Source of the DNA: Aporhodopirellula sallentina SM41
GTDB taxonomy: Bacteria; Planctomycetota; Planctomycetia; Pirellulales; Pirellulaceae
Assembly (NCBI RefSeq): GCF_000346505.1
Contig: NZ_ANOH01000263.1
Coordinates: forward strand, 34,896-98,895
Reading direction: 5' to 3'
Length of the DNA: 64,000 nucleotides
Position numbers and translations under genes: made by a program. Every line of letters begins with the position of its first letter. Within the stretch, counting starts at the first letter, position 1. The notes beneath the pieces are model-generated. The model was not told the origin of the DNA and made no database searches. It saw only the letters and a list, made by a program, of their open reading frames with translations. Below, one piece after another: positions 54,682 through 63,592 of this stretch.

Positions 54682-55311
54682 ATGCGTCACCGTCGCAAAG
54701 GCCGCGTGCTTGGTCGATCTCCAGCACACCGCAAGGCAATGCTTAAGAATCTGTCCGCCGCGTTGTTCCTGACGGAACGAGACGCCAGCTTGGACGATAA
54801 CGCACCGAAAGTTCCAGGCCGAATTATCACGACCTTGCAAAAGGCCAAAGAAGTTCGCCCGCTGGTTGAAAAGTGCATCACTTTGGCGAAGAAAGCCAAC
54901 CTCGCTCGCGAAGAATCTCAACAATACGCAACCGATGCCGAACGCGGTACGGATGCTTACAAGCAATGGCGCAAGAGCGATCAGTGGCAAAAATGGGCCA
55001 ACGCCCGCGCCCCGTTCGTGAACGCTCAACGTCGCGCCGTTCAACTGATCGGTGACCGCGAAGCTGTCGCGATCCTCTTCGACACAGTCGCCCCTCGTTT
55101 TGCTGACCGTCCTGGCGGGTACACCCGCATCATGCGATTGGCCACCCCACGACTCGGTGACGGCGGCACTCGTGCGGTCCTCGAATTCGTCGGTAACGAA
55201 AACGACAAAGTCAAACGCACTTCGTCGAAACCTGCCTTCGAGTCGACTCCAGAAGACAGCGAGTCGAACGAAGCAGCACCAGAACAAAAAGAAGAAACCG
55301 CAACCACCTAA
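54682..55311 (+). CDS. rplQ: 50S ribosomal protein bL17 with long C-terminal extension
   Basis: This 209-aa protein has the L17 N-terminus MRHRRKGRVLGRSPAHRKAM and core (SAALFLTERDASLDDN; RIITTLQKAKEVRPL). L17 usually has about 120 to 130 residues. Here an insert of about 45 residues lies after the second helix, and a Glu/Lys-rich tail of about 35 residues (EDSESNEAAPEQKEE) follows the TRIMRLATPRLGDGG segment. It is the last gene of the operon. Confidence 0.95.
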   Translation: MRHRRKGRVLGRSPAHRKAMLKNLSAALFLTERDASLDDNAPKVPGRIITTLQKAKEVRPLVEKCITLAKKANLAREESQQYATDAERGTDAYKQWRKSDQWQKWANARAPFVNAQRRAVQLIGDREAVAILFDTVAPRFADRPGGYTRIMRLATPRLGDGGTRAVLEFVGNENDKVKRTSSKPAFESTPEDSESNEAAPEQKEETATT

Positions 55312-55354
55312 ACCGGTCGCGGTGAGGCGATTGCCTCGAAAAAACAGTTCACCC

Positions 55355-55384
55355 AAACGCCTCGATTCCGTCGAGGCGTTTTTT
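55355..55384 (+). terminator. Strong intrinsic terminator of the rpsM-rplQ operon
   Basis: AAACGCCTCGA (55355-55365) and TCGAGGCGTTT (55371-55381) form a perfect 11-pair stem with a five-base loop. The 3' arm runs into TTTTTT (55379-55384). Confidence 0.93.
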
Positions 55385-55500
55385 ATGCGCTCCCAGCACC
55401 TTCATTGCCACCCCAACTCTCAAGCAGTGGACTTGTCAAAGATCCTCGTGCACCAGAGTCTCCAACGATCCAATACCACCGCCGCCAAATCAACAAACAT

Positions 55501-58500
55501 CTAACTCTCCCACCTCGCCAACTCCGTCGCCAGTTGCTGCAACCGCTCGCGATGCCTCTCAATCCCCGCCAGGGCAGTCAACAGCAGCATTCCGGTCGTG
55601 ATACCGAAGACCCACCACGGCCACACCGCGTCGATCGACTGAGCGGCGTGCCAAACCATGCTTGTCACGCCCACGAACACAAACACCGCCCCGAGAAACA
55701 AGAACGGTTTCACCCGCAGCACAACACCGGCGAGCATTCCAAGCAGTGCCAAACAGACCAAAACAATCGGCCCCCACAATGACGTACCGATCTCACTGAG
55801 CAACATGTCGGCTGTACTACTAAGATAGATCGTCAACGTAGCACCGTATCGAATTGCCGCTCCCAAAGCCGGATCCAAACTGCCACGCTGCCAATGAGCG
55901 ACCGCGAGCACGCAAGCCGCCGGTGGAATCAGCCAGGCCTGCGGATGAGCCAGAAAATCCCAACCGGGCAGTTGAGTCAACGTCACCCACAACGCCGCGT
56001 TGGCGAGCACAACGGTCGCAACTCGCGGCAGCCCCTGCTTCCACATCACCGACATCAGACCGTAATACATCGCCCCAATCACCAGCAGCACCTCATACGG
56101 AACCGTTCCATCACCGAACGACCAGCCCCCAACACCTGACTGCCACTTCGTAGCGAACGAACCGCTCAACCAGAACCCGACGATCGGAATCATCGGCAGA
56201 AACATTGCCGTCTTACGCATCGTGCCTGCCACCACATTGTCGCCACGGCGAATCGCCCACTGTGTCACTCCAACACTGACGAACGCGATCCCCATCACGA
56301 TGTATGGCCAAACCTCCCGAAGCCCCATAAAGGCGATCTCGTTGCGACACAGATACAAGTGCAACCACGCGACGGCGGCGATCACCTGGGCGGCATAGAG
56401 CAAACTCCTCCGCATCGCATCATCCAACCCTAACCAGTGCGATCGCGTCCCAGGCCCCTCACCCGAACCGAGATCATCCGTCGCTGCTAGCGTCAGCATC
56501 CCCGGCTGCGCCGAAGCGCGACCGCTGACGACAACCACCACCGCGAACATCACTGCGAGGCCACCCAAAGTGATCGCCACGACCACGACCAACGACGTCG
56601 CGACATCTGGAATTCCCACGCCCGTCTGACGAACAGCCATTTCGGTGATCAGCATCGCGGCCAGAGAACCAACCGAGGCACACGCCGAGACGAGACTCCC
56701 GATTCTCATTGCCCCTTTCCAACGATCAAAGAAAGGGCCAGCCAACAATCGTGGCAAGGCGAGAGCAATCACCCCCGTCGTAAGAACAAACGCGATCAAC
56801 AATCGCATCGTCGCAGTCAGCAGCCAGCAGTCGCCTCCCGGTTGCCCCAGCACCGCCATCAAAGCCAGCGTCCACAATCCGCCGAGGACACTCAGTTTCC
56901 GTCGACGATTTGCAGACTCCGAATCACTCGGGCGAGTCTGCTCGGCGAGCATGAACAACGCCCAGACCAACATGGCGAGTGAGAATAGACAGACAATGCC
57001 CCAGTTCGTTCCCTCTCGCGACTGAACCGCTAACGCCAAACCAGCCGAGACGAAACTCCCCACCCCAAACAATCCAACGATCACCTGAACCGCCGCGGTC
57101 CCGAAACGATCTGCCCTAACGAGGCCATTGACCTGATCCGGCGCAACGACTCCCTCCAATTTCGTCCTCCAACGCTCGATTGACGGCAGCCCCCACACGA
57201 GAACGGTCGTCGCGAACGTCGGTGCGAAAACAAGCAACACCCAGTGCGGCCCGCTCTCCAACTCGCAGATGCGAGATAGACTCGCGGCACCAACGGCAGC
57301 CCCCAAGGCAAACAAGCCAACCGAGACGTTCCAAATGGACGCGCCCCGAGAATACCGCACCGATGGGCGCAACAAACAGGAACACGCAACAACCCATGCC
57401 ACCACCAACTGCAACGCTCCCATCGACGCAGCCAGCGGAACTCCGGTTACTGCCCCCCTCCCCACGTCGGCATCCAACAGAATGATGCTGTACACCAAGA
57501 GAGGCATTAGAAAAACGGACACGCCAACATCCGCTCGGAACGCTTGCTGGAATCCTTCTGTCGCCAGCCGATCACTTCTCCATAACACCACACAAGCCCC
57601 TATCCAAACGACGGTAGTGGTGACGCGAACGAGATCTCGCTCCCAAATCTGCGGATGAACAAGAAGCACGAACGCTCCTCCCAAGGCGACAAACCAACCG
57701 AGCAGATACGGCAACACAGTGACCGGATGCATCGGCTGAACCGAATCGGACTTCACAAAACGCATCAGTCCCACCGCGGAAATCGCAAGTGCAATCAGCA
57801 TCAACCACAGCACCCCGTATTCCTCACTCGTCGACAATGACAGATCTCCCTCGAGGCCCATCAACCCGAGCACGAAGATCGCTACCGCCTGCACCGCCAC
57901 ATGCCAAGCCTGCAACGGACTGGTCTGCAACGGACTGGTCTGCAACGAACTGGTCTGCAACGAACTGGTCTGGCGCCAAACCAGGATCGCAGACGCGAGG
58001 CAACCGACGACGCCACAAAGCATGACGACCAACAACGCGCTGCTCGCATCAATCCAGCCCATGAAGATTGCCACCACAGCGACATGGCCGCTCATCATCG
58101 GCAAGACAAACGGCCCGAACCGCGATGCGAACGTTCCCTCACCCCGCCAACGTGGCGACAGGAATGAGTCCTTCCGCGATCCAACCCAAACCGCGAGCAT
58201 CGAGGTTGCCGCGCCGATCGGCAAACTCCACTCCGCCACCCAGCCCGAACGGTTCAACACGCCCACGAAAACCGCCCCGGCCGAAACGAGCCCAACGAGC
58301 GTCACCCAGCCCCACGAAAACAAGGCACCCCGGTCCATATCGTTGGTTCGGATCGTTTGCTCGCGCCTCGCCTGCGAGTCCCCCTTCCGCGAAAACACAA
58401 CGATACCCAACCACGCCAACGACCCTAAAACAGATGCCTGCCACCAAACCACAACCGGCGTCTCAAACAGCACCGACACGCACAGTCCCACCGCTGCAGG

Positions 58501-61500
58501 AAGCAACATCGCCGACAGAATCCGGCGTGGATCAGCCCAACCGACTCCATCATCAGACCGCCTAGATGAGCCAGACCTGTAACAGGAGTCTGCCCTCGAT
58601 TCATCGATCCGATGGACACGACTTTGTCCGCTGCGGTAAAGCAACCCCATCGACGCCAACACCCACCAAATTGCAACCGCCAGGGTGCTCAACATCACCG
58701 GTTGCGAACGATGCATTAGCGGGTACCACCAATCGGCTCGCACGAGCACAACGGAGGCGAGCAACAACAACACACCGAGCGTCAGTTCACTCCACTGATC
58801 GACATCCGCGTTCCACTGCATCGTGTCTTTGAACCGGCGCTGATAACGCGAACTCAGCAACCAAAAACCAAGAACACCGACGCTTGCCATCGAGGTCGCG
58901 CTGATTAAACGTGTCGAAGGGGACACAAACCATTCATTAGAAACGACCACTGCCAAAAAGCTCGCGATCGCCACACCGATCGCCTGGCAAGCAATCTGCC
59001 ACGTACGATTCGGCTCTCGAACGCAATTCGCACCGACCAATCCGGCTAGCCCAATGAGCAGCAAACCCCGCCGGATCCATCGCTCTGCCACCTTGGCTGT
59101 GTCTTCAGAAAAATCGACCAACGCATCAGGATGCATCAACGGAGCACGCAGCACATCGAGGTATTGCCACAGCACACCGACGAACAAAAGCACCGTTGCC
59201 AACAACACAAACCAACCATCTGGCATCGCGATACGAGACCATTCGCGATCGTCGCTGAGCAAAATGTGACGTCGCCTAGGCAGCCAACGCACTGCTTCTC
59301 GCGCAACCGACCAAACGAAAGCTGTCCCGATCAACACCATCGCCGCGTTCCACAAAAGGATGGAATTCGACGAGTCGGAACGCTGCCACAGTTCGACTCC
59401 ACCGTAGTGTGTTACCCCGCCGAGAACCGCAACGCACGACATCAACATCGCAATTTGCAGATACCACCGCCTTGGCACGACCAATACCCCGCCCGCAATC
59501 ACCCCACTTGCCACGGCCGCTTGCCAACCGGCCATCCCCCACGTCGGAAATGCAACAGCCTCATTCCAACGAGCCACCGAATACTGGACGCAGAGGAAGG
59601 CAACGATTCCGCACGCTGCTCCGGCAGAGTGATCCAGCAACAACGCGACAGTTTGCCGAGCCTCTTTCTGCCAGATCAACGCCCCCACTATCGCCAAAAC
59701 CAACAGCGATCCCGCCAAGCCGATCAACGCGAAACCACCGGACTCGTACGCGATGAAAGGCCGACCAGCCTCCCAACGCACCAGGCCAAAACACACCGTC
59801 CAGAAAAACACGCCTGCCCCCGCCACACTCCAACCAAACCGCGGGTACGTGATCGCGATCCGGAAGGCGACCAACATCATGCTCAGCAACACAAACGCCA
59901 ACACCCACACAGGAACCCATCCCAGCCAACTCAGCGGTGCCACGCTGAGCACGACCGATTGAACGCACACCACGGTTGCCCAAATCGCACCAACCATCAT
60001 CCAACTGACAGTGCTCGTTTGCCCACCCTCCCGCTTGCTCAACCAAAATCCATCGCCTGCCCGCCAAGACTGAACCGCCCAAACGATGCCCGAAACGACC
60101 ATCAAACCAATTGCCACAATCAACTGATCACCACCGATCAATGCGTGCCAAATTGATACACCACTCCAACTCGCACCGCTGATCCAAACCGGCGCGGTCA
60201 GCAACGCCGCGATCCCAAGAGGCACGCTCGCCTCGGCGAATCGCGAGCGTCTGTGCAAAACAAAGCCCGTGATCGAGACGGCCCCCGCGATCGCGGCTGC
60301 ATGCGCCCAAACCCAACTCACACGCTCGATCGATGCAGGCAACACCAACAAAGCGCACCCCAGAGCGATCACACCAAAGACGACGCATAGAAAGCGATTG
60401 GTCGCGTGCGTAGCCTGCCCCGAAAACGTAGTCCGCCCCGATAACAGCCCCGCGAATCCAGCGTGCAGCATCGCGATCGCAACCCAAACAGGCACGATCA
60501 CGATCGCAATTTGAATCCACGCCTCCCTTCCATCGGCTCGATACAAGAACGCGGCGTACGCGATGACACTAGCAAGAGCAGCTACCGCCACTCCCAAACG
60601 CAACCAATGGTTCTCCCCAAACCGGACGCCACCTTTCACACGCACCGGCTTTCCGATCTCCCGCGATCGAAATTGCCTCCGCGCCGGAATGAGCAGCGAC
60701 AACGCGCTGACGAGCGCCGGAACGATCAGGAAACCTCCCGCGTTTCCTTCCAACCATCTCCCCACCGCGGGCAATAGCGGCAAACAGATCGACGGCGCCA
60801 TCACACTCGCGGTCAATGCGGTCGCCCCGCTCGGTCCCACCAAGGCAATCGATGATTGCCACAACAGCCAACCAACACCGACCGATGCCAATGCAATCAC
60901 ACCGAGATTCATCGGCGAGGCGAGAGAAACCGTATCCACATTCGCTCCCGCCGCCGACATCCCCGCCAACACCGAGAGCGGTACCAACAGGGTTGCGATA
61001 ATCAAAATGGCTCGCGACGTATGCTCCAACTTCCAACGACGCATCGTGTACAAGCCCGCGGCAAAAATTGCGGCATCGGCGGACATGAAAATAATCGATG
61101 GAACCACCCGGTGCGTCGACGTGAGTGTGCTCCACAAACTGACAACCAACCCGATCGAACAAATTACGATCATTAACCCGGCCACCAATTCGCCCCACCG
61201 AATATTGTGGTCGGCCAAGAACGAGGAAATGACGTCCGACAACGCACGCTTGGGCCCTGCCGGCGGAACCGCCGCTTCGACCTTTGCGGCTAACGAAGCC
61301 TCACGCGGCGCGATCGACTCGCCATCCGTCTCCCCAAGAGTCACCCGTTGCCCCGATGCCGCCGACTCGCTCGTGGCAACGTCGCTTGCCGCCACATCCG
61401 CCGCTGCCCCCTTCCCAACCTCACTGCCGACAACCGATCCGGCCACTGCGTCTTTCTCGGCAATCACATCCTTTACCGCGAGCGGCTCCTCGTTTGCGAA

Positions 61501-61956
61501 CGGCGTAAGCTCGTCGAGCTCCGCAAACGCAGACCTATCAGCACCGCTCTCAGTCGCCGCAGCGATACCCGCAAAGTCGCGAGCCTCCACCTTCAGCGAC
61601 TTCGCAGTCTCCACCGACACCTTGTCGGTCGAGGCGAGTGCATCCATCATCCGTTCGAACGCCGCGATGTCGTCCGCAGGATCAGGGAGTCGCGTCATGC
61701 TCTCACCCGTCGGCTGCGGTTGCTGTCCCGTCGGTCGCGTTCTTTCGTCCGCTTCTCGGTGCCCCGACGTGTCCAACAGGTTCGCTACGGGGTCCGAATG
61801 CCCCGTGAGAAATCGCAAAACCGCTCGAGCAACCACCCACGAAAGGTGTCCAAACGCGGTAACGAACGCCCAAACCACTAGGATGAAAAAGAGTGCAGAC
61901 ATCTGAACCGCCTCGGTGGAGACACGCAGGTACGATTGAATCAACGTAACCTTCAT
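55501..61956 (-). CDS. Giant multi-spanning membrane protein (2151 aa)
   Basis: The start is the ATG at 61956, with GAGGGG just upstream. One membrane helix lies near residues 20-42, followed by an acidic, Ala/Glu/Asp-rich cytoplasmic linker to about residue 230. From there to the C-terminus dozens of hydrophobic helices follow one another with short loops, many in pairs, and I see no conserved catalytic motif. The last residues form a coiled-coil-like helix (GIERHRERLQQLATEL). Planctomycetes encode such giant proteins, loosely comparable to DUF2339-type proteins, but the function is unknown. A run of TSSLQ/TSPLQ repeats lies in one loop. It converges with the rpsM operon and its own terminator is not evident. 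Confidence 0.85.
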   Translation of the reverse strand: MKVTLIQSYLRVSTEAVQMSALFFILVVWAFVTAFGHLSWVVARAVLRFLTGHSDPVANLLDTSGHREADERTRPTGQQPQPTGESMTRLPDPADDIAAFERMMDALASTDKVSVETAKSLKVEARDFAGIAAATESGADRSAFAELDELTPFANEEPLAVKDVIAEKDAVAGSVVGSEVGKGAAADVAASDVATSESAASGQRVTLGETDGESIAPREASLAAKVEAAVPPAGPKRALSDVISSFLADHNIRWGELVAGLMIVICSIGLVVSLWSTLTSTHRVVPSIIFMSADAAIFAAGLYTMRRWKLEHTSRAILIIATLLVPLSVLAGMSAAGANVDTVSLASPMNLGVIALASVGVGWLLWQSSIALVGPSGATALTASVMAPSICLPLLPAVGRWLEGNAGGFLIVPALVSALSLLIPARRQFRSREIGKPVRVKGGVRFGENHWLRLGVAVAALASVIAYAAFLYRADGREAWIQIAIVIVPVWVAIAMLHAGFAGLLSGRTTFSGQATHATNRFLCVVFGVIALGCALLVLPASIERVSWVWAHAAAIAGAVSITGFVLHRRSRFAEASVPLGIAALLTAPVWISGASWSGVSIWHALIGGDQLIVAIGLMVVSGIVWAVQSWRAGDGFWLSKREGGQTSTVSWMMVGAIWATVVCVQSVVLSVAPLSWLGWVPVWVLAFVLLSMMLVAFRIAITYPRFGWSVAGAGVFFWTVCFGLVRWEAGRPFIAYESGGFALIGLAGSLLVLAIVGALIWQKEARQTVALLLDHSAGAACGIVAFLCVQYSVARWNEAVAFPTWGMAGWQAAVASGVIAGGVLVVPRRWYLQIAMLMSCVAVLGGVTHYGGVELWQRSDSSNSILLWNAAMVLIGTAFVWSVAREAVRWLPRRRHILLSDDREWSRIAMPDGWFVLLATVLLFVGVLWQYLDVLRAPLMHPDALVDFSEDTAKVAERWIRRGLLLIGLAGLVGANCVREPNRTWQIACQAIGVAIASFLAVVVSNEWFVSPSTRLISATSMASVGVLGFWLLSSRYQRRFKDTMQWNADVDQWSELTLGVLLLLASVVLVRADWWYPLMHRSQPVMLSTLAVAIWWVLASMGLLYRSGQSRVHRIDESRADSCYRSGSSRRSDDGVGWADPRRILSAMLLPAAVGLCVSVLFETPVVVWWQASVLGSLAWLGIVVFSRKGDSQARREQTIRTNDMDRGALFSWGWVTLVGLVSAGAVFVGVLNRSGWVAEWSLPIGAATSMLAVWVGSRKDSFLSPRWRGEGTFASRFGPFVLPMMSGHVAVVAIFMGWIDASSALLVVMLCGVVGCLASAILVWRQTSSLQTSSLQTSPLQTSPLQAWHVAVQAVAIFVLGLMGLEGDLSLSTSEEYGVLWLMLIALAISAVGLMRFVKSDSVQPMHPVTVLPYLLGWFVALGGAFVLLVHPQIWERDLVRVTTTVVWIGACVVLWRSDRLATEGFQQAFRADVGVSVFLMPLLVYSIILLDADVGRGAVTGVPLAASMGALQLVVAWVVACSCLLRPSVRYSRGASIWNVSVGLFALGAAVGAASLSRICELESGPHWVLLVFAPTFATTVLVWGLPSIERWRTKLEGVVAPDQVNGLVRADRFGTAAVQVIVGLFGVGSFVSAGLALAVQSREGTNWGIVCLFSLAMLVWALFMLAEQTRPSDSESANRRRKLSVLGGLWTLALMAVLGQPGGDCWLLTATMRLLIAFVLTTGVIALALPRLLAGPFFDRWKGAMRIGSLVSACASVGSLAAMLITEMAVRQTGVGIPDVATSLVVVVAITLGGLAVMFAVVVVVSGRASAQPGMLTLAATDDLGSGEGPGTRSHWLGLDDAMRRSLLYAAQVIAAVAWLHLYLCRNEIAFMGLREVWPYIVMGIAFVSVGVTQWAIRRGDNVVAGTMRKTAMFLPMIPIVGFWLSGSFATKWQSGVGGWSFGDGTVPYEVLLVIGAMYYGLMSVMWKQGLPRVATVVLANAALWVTLTQLPGWDFLAHPQAWLIPPAACVLAVAHWQRGSLDPALGAAIRYGATLTIYLSSTADMLLSEIGTSLWGPIVLVCLALLGMLAGVVLRVKPFLFLGAVFVFVGVTSMVWHAAQSIDAVWPWWVFGITTGMLLLTALAGIERHRERLQQLATELARWES
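57911..57970 (-). repeat. Four-copy 15-base in-frame minisatellite inside the giant membrane protein gene
   Basis: The unit TGCAACGGACTGGTC occurs twice (57911-57940), then twice more with one G-to-A change (57941-57970). In the protein it gives TSSLQ twice and TSPLQ twice, in a polar loop between membrane helices. The 15-base period keeps the frame, so copy-number change would lengthen the loop without breaking the gene. Confidence 0.95.
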
Positions 61957-62151
61957 AGTGCCCCTCGGCGGTAGATTCTGCGCGCCGCGGACTTTTTATA
62001 GTCTTTTCCTTTTGCACTCTGCGACAATTTCCCGCACGAGACCGCATCGGCATCACACGAAACGGCATCACGTGCCGCTACCAATCGACGGCTTTGCGAG
62101 ATAACATGCGACTGCGTTCCCTTTCATTCCGCCTCATCATTCGGTTCTGTT

Positions 62152-63150
62152 TTGTCTCGCCGTTACCAACTTCTCGACTTCGGCAACGGACGCAAACTCG
62201 AGTCGCTAGCGGGCAGAGTCGTCGATCGGCCTTGCCCCGCGGCTGACAATATTCCGCCCCACAACCGATCCCTTTGGCGAAACCCAGACAGCTACTTCGA
62301 CCTGGAATCGAAAACCTGGACGCATCGCACACCGTGGCCTGAACAACTGCAAGTCGAAATTCCGAAAGCTCGCCATCCATCATCGCCCGAGCCTGCCCCC
62401 AACTCCTCGACCGACAACGTTCTATTGCGTGTCCCTGTTCAGCCGACTCCATTCGGACACATTGGGATTTTTCCCGAACAGATCGGAAACTGGCGGTGGC
62501 TGCACCGGACCGCCCCCGATGCGGATTCAATAACACGTTTGAAATCCGGCCAGGCTCTGAACCTTTTCGCCTATACCGGCGCTTCGACGATGACCATTGC
62601 CGGCGATGGAATGAAGGTCGCCCACGTCGACGCGGCCAAACCCAACGTGGAAGCAGCTAAACGAGTCGCCGCCGCAAACGGTTTGGATGAAGCACCGATT
62701 CGCTATCTGGTCGACGATGCGGCGGCGTTTGTTCAGCGCGAGATCCGCCGCGGCAATCGCTATCACACCATCGTGTTAGACCCGCCTGCGTACGGACACG
62801 GCCCCAAAAGCAAACGGGCCCCACGTTCATCGGAAAAAAATCGCTCATCAGGAAAACGCCCCGCCCGGCAAGCCAAAGCGTGGCGGATCCAACGCGACCT
62901 ACCTCTCCTGCTCGACAACTGCTTCGACCTTATCTCTGGCAAGTCGTTCCGCATCCTCGTCACGGGCCACTCCGCCGAGATGGATGAATCCGACGTCCGG
63001 CAATGGATGCGACGAAAGCTAGCCAACAGTCGTCTCGGCCGAATGCAACCGCAACTCAAAACCGGACGCATGACACTCACCGATCTCGACGGCAGAAAAC
63101 TCGACGCGGGCTTCTACGTCCGTTGCTGGACAGAAGAACCGTCCGCATAA
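62152..63150 (+). CDS. Class I SAM-dependent methyltransferase (RlmI/RlmK-like)
   Basis: This 332-aa protein starts at a TTG (SRRYQLLDFGNGRKLE). It has an N-terminal substrate part of about 135 residues, then SAM motif I in ALNLFAYTGASTMTIA (about 145-160), the acidic residue of VAHVDAAKPNVEAAK, and a catalytic-type motif IVLDPPAYGHG. This DPPxYGxG motif is found in rRNA methyltransferases of the RlmI/RlmK type; the PUA domain of RlmI is absent. A basic Arg/Lys/Ser-rich stretch (SKRAPRSSEKNRSSGKR) follows the motif and might bind RNA. The substrate is probably rRNA, unproven. Confidence 0.85.
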   Translation: MSRRYQLLDFGNGRKLESLAGRVVDRPCPAADNIPPHNRSLWRNPDSYFDLESKTWTHRTPWPEQLQVEIPKARHPSSPEPAPNSSTDNVLLRVPVQPTPFGHIGIFPEQIGNWRWLHRTAPDADSITRLKSGQALNLFAYTGASTMTIAGDGMKVAHVDAAKPNVEAAKRVAAANGLDEAPIRYLVDDAAAFVQREIRRGNRYHTIVLDPPAYGHGPKSKRAPRSSEKNRSSGKRPARQAKAWRIQRDLPLLLDNCFDLISGKSFRILVTGHSAEMDESDVRQWMRRKLANSRLGRMQPQLKTGRMTLTDLDGRKLDAGFYVRCWTEEPSA

Positions 63151-63179
63151 CGCATTGGCAATCCGCAACCTGTCGCCGG

Positions 63180-63527
63180 TCACCTCTTCCGCATCTGCTC
63201 CAACCGCCGGCGATGATGCAACATCGTCCGCACCACATCGATTCCCGCGAGCGCGACGATCGTGCACAGCACCAACATCGCACTCATCCAACACGCAATC
63301 CACCACACCCGACGCTCCGGGGTGGCCAGCGTCGCCACTAGAATCAACAGACCGCACAGAAAGAACAGTGCATTGACTCGGCGACGCGAACGGGTACGCC
63401 GACGCAGATAGATCTCATCGACAGGATCATCAAAAGAATCGTTGGGCCAACCGATTTGCTCGGTTCGAAACAACCAAACCGAGAAGAACATAAGGGTCGC
63501 CGCAATAATCAGTCCGCCGGCAAACAT
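63180..63527 (-). CDS. Small membrane protein of unknown function
   Basis: This 115-aa protein has an ATG at 63527 (FAGGLIIAATLMFFSVWLF) and a longer frame upstream that overlaps the peptidase gene. Three membrane helices lie at about 3-20, 53-72 and 78-100. A charged loop with a cluster of arginines (LRRRTRSRRRV) follows the first helix. No family is recognised. It lies 65 bases downstream of the peptidase gene on the same strand and may be co-transcribed. Confidence 0.6.
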   Translation of the reverse strand: MFAGGLIIAATLMFFSVWLFRTEQIGWPNDSFDDPVDEIYLRRRTRSRRRVNALFFLCGLLILVATLATPERRVWWIACWMSAMLVLCTIVALAGIDVVRTMLHHRRRLEQMRKR

Positions 63528-63592
63528 GCCAATAATCCTTCTGCAAAAGAGCCAGTCGCAAAACTTATCGACCCCGATATCAGCGACAGTGT

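Noticed and set aside
57911..57970. Possible CRISPR array
   Set aside because: The four repeats are directly adjacent without spacers and lie in frame inside a coding gene; no cas gene is present.
59131..60156. 341-codon open frame on the plus strand
   Set aside because: Antisense to the giant membrane protein gene; the translation is His/Pro/Arg/Gln-rich and has no plausible fold.
60563..61906. 447-codon open frame on the plus strand
   Set aside because: Antisense to the start of the giant gene; an Ala/Thr/Ser-rich shadow of its codons, with no ribosome-binding site or family match.
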